From Dyella sp. GSA-30 (GTDB lineage Bacteria; Pseudomonadota; Gammaproteobacteria; Xanthomonadales; Rhodanobacteraceae), in the NCBI RefSeq assembly GCF_027924605.1, contig NZ_AP027042.1, positions 5,433,524 to 5,497,523 on the forward strand: 64,000 nt of DNA, written 5' to 3'. The translations under genes and the position numbers were made by a program. How positions within the stretch are numbered: position 1 is the first letter of the stretch; every line of letters starts with the position of its first letter. The notes under the pieces were generated by a model, which worked only from the letters and a program-made list of their open reading frames with translations, was not told where the DNA came from and made no database searches. Positions 9,157 through 17,638 of the stretch are shown in pieces.

Positions 9157-10368
9157 TCAACGCCCTGCGGCGTGTGCCGCAATACGCCGCTTCAGCGGCC
9201 CCAGGCGATCGAGCAACCGTACGCCCAGACCACGCGCTGCCACGCTTGGCGGTGCCTGCCATGCGTAGACGCGAGCGAGCGCGTCGAAACCGAGCGCATC
9301 GAGCGTGTCGGCACTGCGACGGCGGCGCGCATAGCGGCGCAATACGTGTTCGGCGGCGATATCCCGGCCGGCATCGCGCGCGACGCGCAAGGTGTCGCGC
9401 AATTCGGTGACGTCGCGCAGCCCCAGGTTCACGCCCTGTCCGGCCAATGGATGCACTGCATGGGCAGCGTCGCCGAGCAGCACGAAGCGTTCGGACTGAT
9501 AGCGTTCGGCGAGCTGCAATTTCAAAGGAAATGCCGCGCGCGGCGTCGTCGCCAGGATCGGCCCAAGGCGAAAATCGCTAGCCATGCCAAGCTCGTTCAA
9601 AAATGCCGCGTCATCCAGGGCCAGCACGCGCTGCGCTTCGGCTTCGGGCAGGGACCAGACGATCGAGCTGCGACCATCGGCCAGCGGCAACAGCGCCAGC
9701 GGACCGGTCGGAAGAAAACGCTGCCATGCGGTGTTCTGGTGCGCCCGTTCGGTATGCACATGGGCAACGATGGCGCGCTGGCCGTAGTCGCGGCCTCGCG
9801 TGGTGATGCCGGCCATGTCGCGCAGCGGCGAACCGGCGCCATCGGCGGCAACCAGCAAGCGTGCAGCGACCGGCTCGGCATCGACCAGTTCCAGTTGCAC
9901 GCGATCCTCGCGTACCTCGAAGCCGTGCACCTTGGCCGGACACAGGCGGCGTACGCCGGCCGGCTCCAATGCCTGCCAGAGCATCCACTGCACAAGATTG
10001 TTCTCGACGATATAGCCGAGCAGTTGGCGATCTTCGTCGGCTGCGTCGAAATCGATCGCCGCGCCGTTTTCGGCATCCCATACATGCATGTGCGAGTAAG
10101 GGCCGCTGCGTGAATCGCGAATGGATGGCCATACGCCCAGTTCGTCGAGCAAGACGATGGACGAAGGGGCCAGACCGACGACACGCAGATCGACTTCGTC
10201 GCTTATTTTCCACGCTGCCGGCTCACGCGCTTCCAGCAAGGCGGTGGCAAAACCGGCACGGGCCAGACTCAAGGCCGCAGCCGCACCCACCATACCGCCG
10301 CCGACAATGGCGACATCCAGTGCCGGACCACGGCGTCGCGCGGCATCACTGCGGAAACTGCTGTTCAT
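9157..10368 (-). CDS. UbiH/UbiF-family FAD-dependent hydroxylase (ubiquinone biosynthesis)
   Basis: This flavin monooxygenase of 403 aa has an N-terminal dinucleotide motif VAIVGGGMVGAAAALSLA. The FAD-contacting motif LGDAAHAVHPLAGQGVNLGL lies at about residue 290. It belongs to the group that hydroxylates the ubiquinone ring. Which position it modifies cannot be told from motifs alone (UbiI-like C5 or UbiF-like C6). Its ATG overlaps the stop of the upstream ubiH gene as ATGA. That arrangement parallels the adjacent ubiH-ubiI pair of E. coli and favours a UbiI-like role. Confidence 0.88.
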   Translation of the reverse strand: MNSSFRSDAARRRGPALDVAIVGGGMVGAAAALSLARAGFATALLEAREPAAWKISDEVDLRVVGLAPSSIVLLDELGVWPSIRDSRSGPYSHMHVWDAENGAAIDFDAADEDRQLLGYIVENNLVQWMLWQALEPAGVRRLCPAKVHGFEVREDRVQLELVDAEPVAARLLVAADGAGSPLRDMAGITTRGRDYGQRAIVAHVHTERAHQNTAWQRFLPTGPLALLPLADGRSSIVWSLPEAEAQRVLALDDAAFLNELGMASDFRLGPILATTPRAAFPLKLQLAERYQSERFVLLGDAAHAVHPLAGQGVNLGLRDVTELRDTLRVARDAGRDIAAEHVLRRYARRRRSADTLDALGFDALARVYAWQAPPSVAARGLGVRLLDRLGPLKRRIAAHAAGR

Positions 10369-11591
10369 GGCAGACGTTCCAATACAGCGCGAGGCGGTTG
10401 ACCACGAAAACCCATGCCCCGACGCGCCAGCAGATCCTGCAGTGGCGGCAGACGATCGCATGCCAGCATCGCCAGCGAGCGCAACGGACCAAGCAACGGC
10501 TGCTGCAGGCAGGCCAGACGCACCAAGCCATGACTCATGGCCATGGTGCCCTCGCGATCTTCCGCACGGCGTTCGGCGTAACGACGCAGCAAAGCGGCAT
10601 CGCCCGGGTCGCCCGCTTCGGCAATCAGTTCCGAAAGCGTGAGCGCATCGCGCAAACCCAGGTTGAAGCCTTGTGCGCCGATCGGATGCACCGTCTGCGC
10701 TGCATTGCCGACCAATACGGCGCGGGCGCCGACCAGACGTTCGGCCGCAACGCGATGGATCGCGTACGGGTATCGTTTGCCCGGACGACTCAGGCGGCCC
10801 AGACGCCAGCCAAAGCGCTCTTGGGCGAGTGCGATAAAACGCTCGTCGTCCATCGACGCCACTTCATCGGCCTCCTCGGCCGGCACCGTCAACACCAGTC
10901 CGCAGCGACGTTCGGCCAACGGCAACAACGCAATCGGCCCGTTGTCGGCAAAGCGTTCGAAGGCCCGGTTTCCATGTTCGCGCTCAGGCGTGACGGTGCA
11001 AACGAACAAGGTCTGTTCGTAATCGAGCGATTCGGCGGGAATGTCCAATTGCTCGCGCACGAACGACTGTGTGCCGTCGGCACCCACCACCAGCTTCGCA
11101 TGCAACTGGCGCGGACCTTCCGGCGTATCGATATGTGCCAGCCAGCCATCGGCCTGCGACTGGAGCGAACGCAACGTGGCCGGTGCCAGGCGGGTCAGGT
11201 GGCGGCATTCGTCCAGCCGCCGCAATAACGCCTGGCCGAGCTCGCGTGCCGGCAGGGTCCAGCCCAGCGCATCGACGCCCTGGCGCTCGGCGTCCATCCG
11301 CACACTGCCGAATTCACCGCTGCGGCTGACATGGATATGACGGATCGGCGTGGCGCGATCGGCCGCGTGGCGCCAGACGCCGATCGACGTCAGCCCGTTG
11401 ACCGTAGCCCGGGCCAAGGCGAGGTTGCGCTCGTCATAGCTGGGCTGGGTATCGACACGCGGCGCGGCCGCTTCGACCAGGGTGACCGCACAACCGGCCG
11501 TGTCCAGGGCGATGGCGAGGCTGGCGCCGACCAGGCCGCCGCCGACAATCAGGACCGGGGCTGCAAAGGGGGGAGAGTCCGAGGCATGCAT
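10365..11591 (-). CDS. ubiH: 2-octaprenyl-6-methoxyphenol hydroxylase UbiH
   Basis: The 408-aa FAD monooxygenase carries VLIVGGGLVGASLAIALD near the N-terminus and YDERNLALARA at about residue 60. Near residue 285 it has VGNAAQTVHPIGAQGFNLGL. The Asn in VGNAAQT is the variant I associate with UbiH rather than its paralogues, which usually have Asp. It hydroxylates C1 of the benzenoid ring in ubiquinone synthesis as part of the Ubi complex. The start MHASDSPPF was preferred to an upstream Met at 11621 because the first beta strand then begins near residue 11. Confidence 0.88.
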   Translation of the reverse strand: MHASDSPPFAAPVLIVGGGLVGASLAIALDTAGCAVTLVEAAAPRVDTQPSYDERNLALARATVNGLTSIGVWRHAADRATPIRHIHVSRSGEFGSVRMDAERQGVDALGWTLPARELGQALLRRLDECRHLTRLAPATLRSLQSQADGWLAHIDTPEGPRQLHAKLVVGADGTQSFVREQLDIPAESLDYEQTLFVCTVTPEREHGNRAFERFADNGPIALLPLAERRCGLVLTVPAEEADEVASMDDERFIALAQERFGWRLGRLSRPGKRYPYAIHRVAAERLVGARAVLVGNAAQTVHPIGAQGFNLGLRDALTLSELIAEAGDPGDAALLRRYAERRAEDREGTMAMSHGLVRLACLQQPLLGPLRSLAMLACDRLPPLQDLLARRGMGFRGQPPRAVLERLP

Positions 11592-11703
11592 GGCGGCGAT
11601 GATACGCGTTACGCACGTCACTGGGCTCCATCGCCGAGCACACGCCCGATGTGAGCTAAACTAGCCGCCTTTACGTATGACCGAAAAACCACCCGGAGCG
11701 CTC

Positions 11704-12300
11704 ATGGCACCCAAGCAAACGCAACGCATCGGCATTTTCCTGGCGCTCGCGCTGGTCATGTCGGCCACCCGCCTGCACCATTTCGATGCCTTGCCGGACG
11801 CGTCCTGGGCCGTGTTCTTCCTGGGCGGCTACTGGCTGCGCGGCTCGACCCGCTGGGCCTTCCCGATCCTGATGGCACTGGCCGTTCTGGTCGATTTCTT
11901 CGTGATCACCCATGCCGGGATCAGCTTCTTCGACCACTACTGCGTGTCGGCCGCCTATTGGATGCTGGCGCCGGCGTATCTCAGCCTGTGGATCGGCGGC
12001 AGCTGGCTCGCCAAGCATCAGCGCGGCCTCGGCGTGCGCACCCTGGGCCTGGCCATCGCTGCCCTACTGGTCAGCGAGTTCGTCTGCTATCTGCTGACCA
12101 ACGGCAGCTACTACTGGATGAGCGCCACCGTGCCGCAGCCGCGCAGCATGGCCAACTGGTTCGCCAACTTCGGCGACTGGTACCTGCTGTTCCTCAAGAC
12201 GACGGCAATCTATGTGGCCGTCGGCGCCGTGCTGCACGTGGTGGTGTCCCAGCTCGCCGGCACCCTCAAGGCCGGACAGCAGCACGACGCGAAGCAGTAA
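11704..12300 (+). CDS. btuM: BtuM-like cobalamin transporter (ECF-type S component)
   Basis: The 198-aa inner-membrane protein has about six hydrophobic segments and the early motif ATRLHHFDALPDASWAVFFL. Known BtuM proteins are solitary S-component-like vitamin B12 transporters with a conserved cysteine (Cys80 in the Thiobacillus protein) that ligates cobalt and removes cyanide. With the start at 11704, chosen for a GGAG sequence 5 nt upstream, the single mid-protein cysteine in FDHYCVSAAYW is residue 80. The gene ends 5 nt before a corrinoid adenosyltransferase, as expected for B12 uptake and activation. An alternative start lies at 11677. Confidence 0.68.
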   Translation: MAPKQTQRIGIFLALALVMSATRLHHFDALPDASWAVFFLGGYWLRGSTRWAFPILMALAVLVDFFVITHAGISFFDHYCVSAAYWMLAPAYLSLWIGGSWLAKHQRGLGVRTLGLAIAALLVSEFVCYLLTNGSYYWMSATVPQPRSMANWFANFGDWYLLFLKTTAIYVAVGAVLHVVVSQLAGTLKAGQQHDAKQ

Positions 12301-12305
12301 TCGCC

Positions 12306-12875
12306 GTGGGCAATCGACTTTCCAAGATCTATACGCGCACCGGCGATGACGGCAGCACCGGCCTGGGCGACGGCTCCCGCGTCGGCAAGGACTCGCTGCG
12401 CGTTGCCGCCTACGGCACCGTGGACGAGCTCAACAGCACGATCGGCATGGTGCTGGCCAGCGATGGCGTCGACGACGAGGTGCGCGAGGTACTCACCCAG
12501 GTGCAGCACGACCTGTTCGACCTCGGCGGCGAGCTGTGCATTCCCGGCATGGCGATGATCGAAGACGCCGATATCGATCGCCTGGAACAGGTGCTCGACC
12601 GCTTCAACGACCCGTTGCCCCCGCTGAAAGACTTCATCCTGCCCGGCGGCGGGATGGCGGCCTCGTGCTGCCATCTGGCTCGCACGGTGTGCCGTCGTGC
12701 CGAGCGCGAGGTGATTGCGCTGGGCCGCGAAGAAGACATCCGTCCGCAGGCGCAGCGTTATCTCAATCGCCTTTCCGACCTGCTGTTTGTGTTGTGCCGG
12801 GTGCTGGCGCGCGCCAGCGGCCATGGCGAAGTGCTGTGGCAGCACGAACGCCGTCGCAAACCCAAAGCCGGGTAA
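12306..12875 (+). CDS. Cob(I)alamin adenosyltransferase, PduO type
   Basis: This enzyme transfers adenosyl from ATP to reduced corrinoid, making adenosylcobalamin. The 189-aa protein starts at GTG 12306. The ATP-binding motif YTRTGDDGSTGLGDGSRV is at the N-terminus, followed by AAYGTVDELNS. The helical core contains LPGGGMAASCCHLARTVCRR and NRLSDLLFVLCR, both typical of PduO/MMAB enzymes. It is in an apparent operon with the BtuM-like transporter and the downstream deacetylase-like gene (2-nt gap). Confidence 0.93.
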   Translation: MGNRLSKIYTRTGDDGSTGLGDGSRVGKDSLRVAAYGTVDELNSTIGMVLASDGVDDEVREVLTQVQHDLFDLGGELCIPGMAMIEDADIDRLEQVLDRFNDPLPPLKDFILPGGGMAASCCHLARTVCRRAEREVIALGREEDIRPQAQRYLNRLSDLLFVLCRVLARASGHGEVLWQHERRRKPKAG

Positions 12876-12877
12876 TC

Positions 12878-13798
12878 GTGTTGCGCCTTTACACGCACCC
12901 GATCTGTTTGCAGCACGATCCGGGGCTTGGCCACGCTGAATCGCCGGCGCGGCTGCGCGCCGTACTCGATGCGCTCGACCATGATCGCTTCGCCGCACTG
13001 GATCGTATCGAGGCGCCACGCGCCACGCGTGAACAACTCGCTCGCGTACATGACGCCGGCCATATCGATCGCATTCTTGGCAGCGCGCCTGCCGAAGGCA
13101 CGCTGCGGCTGGACGAAGACACCCTGATGTCGCCCGCGTCCGCCGAAGCCGCCCTGCACGCTGCCGGCGCTGCGGTGGCTGCCGTCGACGCGGTCATGAA
13201 TGGCGAGGGCGAGCACGCCTTCTGTGCCGTGCGCCCACCGGGCCACCACGCCACCCGCGATCAGGCGATGGGTTTTTGCCTGTTCAACAATATTGCGGTG
13301 GCAGCCGCCCACGCTATTCACGCATACGGTCTGAAACGGGTCGCCATCGCCGACTTCGACGTTCACCATGGCAACGGCACGCAGGCCATCTTCGAGCAGG
13401 ACCCCCGGGTGTTGTTCGTATCCAGCCACCAGTCTCCGCTGTACCCCGACTCCGGACGGGAAGACGAACGCGGCGTCGGCAACATCGTCAATGGACTGCT
13501 GTCGCCAGGCGATGGCTCATACGCCTTCCGCGAATTGTGGGGGAACGTGCTGCTGCCGCGCATAACAGGGTTCAAGCCGCAATTGCTGCTGATTTCGGCA
13601 GGCTTCGATGCCCATCGCGACGACCCTCTTGCCGACCTGCACCTCGGGAGCGAGGACTACGCATGGATCACCGAGCGCCTGGTCGATCTGGCTCGCCTGC
13701 ATGCCAAGGGGCGCATCGTGTCGTGTCTCGAGGGCGGCTATAACCTTAGAGCACTGGCGGCAAGCGCCAGCGCTCATATTCAAAGCCTGCAGACCTGA
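12878..13798 (+). CDS. Histone deacetylase-like amidohydrolase
   Basis: The 306-aa protein has the arginase/deacetylase fold motifs. They are FCAVRPPGHHATRDQAMGFC at about residue 110, IADFDVHHGNGTQAIF at about 155 and LISAGFDAHRDDPLADL at about 240. The C-terminal motif is CLEGGYNL. The Asp and His of DFDVHHGNG and the Asp of GFDAHRDD are the zinc ligands of the family. Bacterial members act on acetylated polyamines or small molecules. The substrate here is unknown. Translation begins at GTG 12878, with TTG 12881 as an alternative. Confidence 0.9.
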   Translation: MLRLYTHPICLQHDPGLGHAESPARLRAVLDALDHDRFAALDRIEAPRATREQLARVHDAGHIDRILGSAPAEGTLRLDEDTLMSPASAEAALHAAGAAVAAVDAVMNGEGEHAFCAVRPPGHHATRDQAMGFCLFNNIAVAAAHAIHAYGLKRVAIADFDVHHGNGTQAIFEQDPRVLFVSSHQSPLYPDSGREDERGVGNIVNGLLSPGDGSYAFRELWGNVLLPRITGFKPQLLLISAGFDAHRDDPLADLHLGSEDYAWITERLVDLARLHAKGRIVSCLEGGYNLRALAASASAHIQSLQT

Positions 13799-13815
13799 CG
13801 GCAGCGTGCTGTCAG
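13795..13815. terminator. Hairpin spanning the stop codons of two convergent genes
   Basis: CTGACGGCA and TGCTGTCAG form a 9-bp stem (one G-U pair) around a 3-nt loop. The stem contains the TGA of the deacetylase-like gene and overlaps the stop of the lectin gene on the other strand. No T-tract follows on either strand, so termination is only a possibility. Confidence 0.3.
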
Positions 13816-14393
13816 AACCAGCTATCTGCCGACCAGACCTGAAACGCACCCCGAATGGTCACCGGAGAAGCACAGGTGCGCTGGACAAGGGACACTTCCT
13901 GACCTGGCCGCGGAGTGAGCGACGAGAGCTCCAGGCATTTTCCGGTGGCGGCGTTGACGATCGTCATCGGGCCCGGGAAGCGCGGCGTACCTGTTTGAGC
14001 CCAGGGCTTGAGGATCCAGCGTTGTGACCAGTCGCCGTTGCACTCCTCCTGGCTGATGCCTGCGCCGTTCTCGGGCGAACCATCCTGAACCTGCATGCAC
14101 GCGCCGGACGCCATCGACCAAAGATGATATTGCTCACCGGTATCGAGCGGGTCGTAAGCCATCCATTGCTGACCCGCGCTTGACGCATCGCATGGCGCGA
14201 CTTGTATGGTCGCGCCATTTTCCGCGCTGCCATCCTTTACCTCGATGCAAAGGCGACCGCGACTCATGGTGGCGCTGATCGCGCCCGACCGGGTGAGCCC
14301 CGGTGTTCCCGACCAGGCAAAAGAGGACGCTTGTGCAAGCGCCCCCGTCAAGCTTGAACCAAGAAGCACAGCAAAAACTAAGCGTTTGTCCAT
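13812..14393 (-). CDS. Secreted ricin B-type lectin domain protein
   Basis: The 193-aa product starts MDKRLVFAVLLGSSLTGALA and is cleaved probably after ALAQA. The mature part is one ricin-type beta-trefoil. Repeated QxW-like elements occur in SSAGQQWMAYDP, GDWSQRWILKPW and GAFQVWSADSWF, alongside the cysteine pairs expected of such lectins. A strong AAGGAG sequence 8 nt upstream fixes the start at 14393. It would bind carbohydrate outside the cytoplasm. No catalytic domain is attached. Confidence 0.85.
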   Translation of the reverse strand: MDKRLVFAVLLGSSLTGALAQASSFAWSGTPGLTRSGAISATMSRGRLCIEVKDGSAENGATIQVAPCDASSAGQQWMAYDPLDTGEQYHLWSMASGACMQVQDGSPENGAGISQEECNGDWSQRWILKPWAQTGTPRFPGPMTIVNAATGKCLELSSLTPRPGQEVSLVQRTCASPVTIRGAFQVWSADSWF

Positions 14394-14552
14394 AGGTAAA
14401 ACTCCTTGTTGTAACAGCCCCAAAAGGCTTGACAAGTGTAAGCGCCAGGGCCTTGGAGTTTCCCTAAAACCTATTGATTTTTAGGACGATTTTTTCTATA
14501 GCAAATCAATACAAAAGTGAAAGTGATGGGCGTCGCCCGATCTCTGGCGTTC

Positions 14553-14954
14553 TCAGCTTTCGGGCGTGAAATCCAACGCCACCGAATTGATGCAATACCG
14601 CATACCCGTCGGCTTCGGACCATCGGGAAATACATGCCCCAGGTGCGAATCGCACTGGGCGCAGCGGACCTCGACCCGGCGCATGCCGTGGCTTTCGTCC
14701 TGATGGAGGGTGACGGCGGCTTTGTCCATCGCCTGGTAGAAGCTCGGCCAGCCAGAGCCGGAATCGTACTTGGTATCGGACTCGAATAACTTGGCCCCGC
14801 AGGCCGCACAAACATACGTTCCTGAGGCCTTGTGCTCATACCATTTGCCGCTGAAAGGCGGCTCGGTGGCCGAGCAACGGCAGACGGCGTATTGCTCGGG
14901 GCTCAGTTCCTCACGCCACTGGGCATCGGTCTTGTTCAGTTTTGAATCGCTCAT
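14553..14954 (-). CDS. msrB: Peptide-methionine (R)-S-oxide reductase MsrB
   Basis: MsrB reduces the R-epimer of oxidised methionine in proteins. The 133-aa protein carries the two zinc CxxC motifs, in TYVCAACGAKLF and EVRCAQCDSHLGHVF. The catalytic cysteine is in GMRYCINSVALDF near the C-terminus. GSGWPSF is also typical. The chosen ATG (MSDSKLNK) has GGGAG about 7 nt upstream. An upstream Met at 14981 is less likely. Confidence 0.95.
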   Translation of the reverse strand: MSDSKLNKTDAQWREELSPEQYAVCRCSATEPPFSGKWYEHKASGTYVCAACGAKLFESDTKYDSGSGWPSFYQAMDKAAVTLHQDESHGMRRVEVRCAQCDSHLGHVFPDGPKPTGMRYCINSVALDFTPES

Positions 14955-15051
14955 GGCTGAATCTCCCGCTAGTTGGTTCAAAGCTTCTCTGCCTTAAATG
15001 GGGGCTTTCTGCTAGCTTTACGACCCTTCACAAGCCGACAGACTGCCCATC

Positions 15052-17583
15052 GTGACACGACGCCCTCTGCCCCCGCGCCGCCTCCTGGCAGTAGCCGCTG
15101 CCCTCGCCTTGATCGGCGCCCCCGGTGCTGAGGCAAAGAACAGCCAGGGACAGCATCGCAAGGCGTCGATGGACGGTACCGTACCGGTCTGCCCGCTCGG
15201 GACCTTCCTGTGCCCGCCGCGCCCGGACAACTACGCGATCTGCCGGCCCAACGCGATGTTGGAGTTCTACGACCCCACGCTGACCAAGGACTCCACGCTA
15301 CGCAACACGTCCAATACGCATGCGTGGGCCGAGCAGGTCGACAGTTCCGACCAGACCGTCTACCACCTGGAAGGCCGGGTCAAGATGGAGCGCGCCGACC
15401 AGCGTATGGAGTCGGATACCGCCGACTACAACGACGATACGACCGACTACGACGCCAAAGGCAATGTCCGTTACCAGGAAGCGGGCGAGCTGATCAAAGC
15501 CGACCACATGCGCGGCAACAACGATGCCAGCACCGGCACCGCGGACAACGTTACTTACCAGCTGCTGCAGTCGCGGGGTAACGGTACGGCCACGCAGGGG
15601 CATATGCTCGACGCGCAGCACAGCCACTACACCAACGCGATTTACACCACTTGCGACGTGGGTCATCACTTGTGGGAGTTCAAGGCCAAGGACATGACCT
15701 TGAACAAGGACACCGGCGTGGGCGTGGCGCGCAAGGCCACCATGCGCGTGGGCAATGTGCCGTTCCTGTACCTGCCGTATTTCACCTTCCCGATCGACAA
15801 CCGGCGCAAGAGCGGCTTTCTGTATCCGACGCTCGGCAACTCCAGCCGCTCGGGTTTCATGGTCAGTACGCCGTACTACCTGAATCTGGCACCGAACTAC
15901 GACGCGACGCTGGATCCGCGCATCTATAGCGACCGTGGCTTCCTGCTGGCGACCGAGTTCCGCTACCTCAATATTTTCCCGGGCACCACGGGTGTCTTGA
16001 ACCTGGAATACATGCCCAATGACACGGGCAAGAACGACCTGGGCGTGGTCGATCAGACCAAGGGTGACGACCGTTATTTGATCAAGTGGATCAACAGTTC
16101 GCACATCTGGGGTCCCGTATCTCTCGGTTTGAACATCAACCGGACATCCGACCGTAACTACCTGCGTGATTTCGGCAACGACATCTACCAGGCGTCCACG
16201 GAGATCCTGACCTCGAGTGCCTACTTGAGCGCAGGCGGTTCGTGGTGGAATGCCTCGTTTGGCGGCGACATCTACCAGAACGTCGACCCGACGCTGCCCG
16301 ATTCCATCGAACCTTATAAGCGCCTGCCTCGGGCGACATTGAACCTGGATATTCCGCTCAATCGCTGGTTCGATGTCGGTGCGCAAACTGAGGCGGTGGC
16401 TTTCAGCAAGAGTTCGTGGTCCAACTTCAGCGTGAATCCGGTCGATCAAAGCGTTTTGGTCGGCCCGGGAAACAATGCGCTGGATGGCAAGCGCTTCGAC
16501 ATCTATCCGTATATCTCGGCGGACTTCCAGGGGTCGTATTGGTTTGTACGTCCGAAAGTAGCGTATCGCTATACGACCTATCAGCTCGATGGTGATTACC
16601 GACAGTTTGGTTACACGCAACAGCTGGCCGCAGGTTACCAGTCACCATTTACCAGCCGCACGCCCAGCCGCTCGCTACCGGTCGTGAGCCTCGACAGCGG
16701 ATTGATCTTCGACCGCAACACCAGCCTGTTCGGCAGCAATTACACGCAAACGCTCGAGCCGCGCCTGTATTACCTGTACGTGCCGTACCGAAATCAGAAC
16801 AACCTGCCGCTGTTCGATACCTCGTTGATGTCGTTCGACTACTGGCAGTTGTTCTCACCCAATCAGTACTCCGGCGCGGATCGGCAGATGAACGCCAATA
16901 ACCTGACGGCGGCACTGACCTCACGCCTGCTCGATGAAAATGGCGTAGAACGACTGTCGGTGAGCTTCGGCCAGATTCGTTACTTTACCCAGCAGCAGGT
17001 CCAGCTACCGATAGACAATGCCTGCACCAAGGCGCAGCTCGCCATAAATGGGAAATGTTCTGCGATTCCGGTCCCAACCAACTTCAACGGCTCAGACTAC
17101 GTCGCACAGATCACCTCGCAATTGAGCGACGACTGGCGCGCGAACGTCTCGTACCAGTGGAATCCCAACACCCACCAGACCGATGTGGGTGCGTTCGAGC
17201 TGCAACGCCGCATCAAGACCGATGGCGTCCTCAACTTCTCGTACCGTTTCCGACGCACCCCGGGAACGACGGATGTCCTGCTGGAACAATACGACGCCTC
17301 GATTGTCTATCCCATTTCCGACCGTTGGCGCCTGGTGGGCGACTGGACGTACTCGGTACTGGACAAGAAAACCGTGCAGGCACTGGCAGGTGTGGAATAC
17401 GACAGCTGCTGCGTGGCTGTTCGCCTGGTTGGGCGCCACTACGTCAACAACGTGAACATCTATAACCCCACGACCGCGAGCGCCAACACGGCCATCATGG
17501 TCGAGCTCGAATTCAAGGGCCTGGGCGCGTTCAACGGTCAGACGGAAGGCATCCTCCGCCGTGGTATCCTTGGTTATCAATAA
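15052..17583 (+). CDS. lptD: LPS-assembly protein LptD
   Basis: LptD is the outer-membrane beta-barrel that inserts lipopolysaccharide in the outer leaflet together with LptE. The 843-aa protein starts at GTG with the signal sequence TRRPLPPRRLLAVAAALALI. The OstA/jellyroll domain spans about residues 100-230, including YHLEGRVKMERADQRMESDT. The barrel follows, with family-typical KSGFLYPTLGNSSRSGF. Cysteines near residues 43 and 49 and a CC pair at about 784 could form the inter-domain disulfides. It heads the conserved lptD-surA-pdxA-rsmA-apaG-apaH series. Confidence 0.96.
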   Translation: MTRRPLPPRRLLAVAAALALIGAPGAEAKNSQGQHRKASMDGTVPVCPLGTFLCPPRPDNYAICRPNAMLEFYDPTLTKDSTLRNTSNTHAWAEQVDSSDQTVYHLEGRVKMERADQRMESDTADYNDDTTDYDAKGNVRYQEAGELIKADHMRGNNDASTGTADNVTYQLLQSRGNGTATQGHMLDAQHSHYTNAIYTTCDVGHHLWEFKAKDMTLNKDTGVGVARKATMRVGNVPFLYLPYFTFPIDNRRKSGFLYPTLGNSSRSGFMVSTPYYLNLAPNYDATLDPRIYSDRGFLLATEFRYLNIFPGTTGVLNLEYMPNDTGKNDLGVVDQTKGDDRYLIKWINSSHIWGPVSLGLNINRTSDRNYLRDFGNDIYQASTEILTSSAYLSAGGSWWNASFGGDIYQNVDPTLPDSIEPYKRLPRATLNLDIPLNRWFDVGAQTEAVAFSKSSWSNFSVNPVDQSVLVGPGNNALDGKRFDIYPYISADFQGSYWFVRPKVAYRYTTYQLDGDYRQFGYTQQLAAGYQSPFTSRTPSRSLPVVSLDSGLIFDRNTSLFGSNYTQTLEPRLYYLYVPYRNQNNLPLFDTSLMSFDYWQLFSPNQYSGADRQMNANNLTAALTSRLLDENGVERLSVSFGQIRYFTQQQVQLPIDNACTKAQLAINGKCSAIPVPTNFNGSDYVAQITSQLSDDWRANVSYQWNPNTHQTDVGAFELQRRIKTDGVLNFSYRFRRTPGTTDVLLEQYDASIVYPISDRWRLVGDWTYSVLDKKTVQALAGVEYDSCCVAVRLVGRHYVNNVNIYNPTTASANTAIMVELEFKGLGAFNGQTEGILRRGILGYQ

Positions 17584-17638
17584 CTTCCCTTTTTGCCACC
17601 CGCATCGCCCACAGGGGCGATTTGAAGGCCCCCGACTG

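Noticed and set aside
11592-11703. Cobalamin riboswitch ahead of the BtuM-like gene
   Set aside because: Only 112 nt are available and the B12-box pattern is not found. GTCACTGGG is only a chance resemblance.
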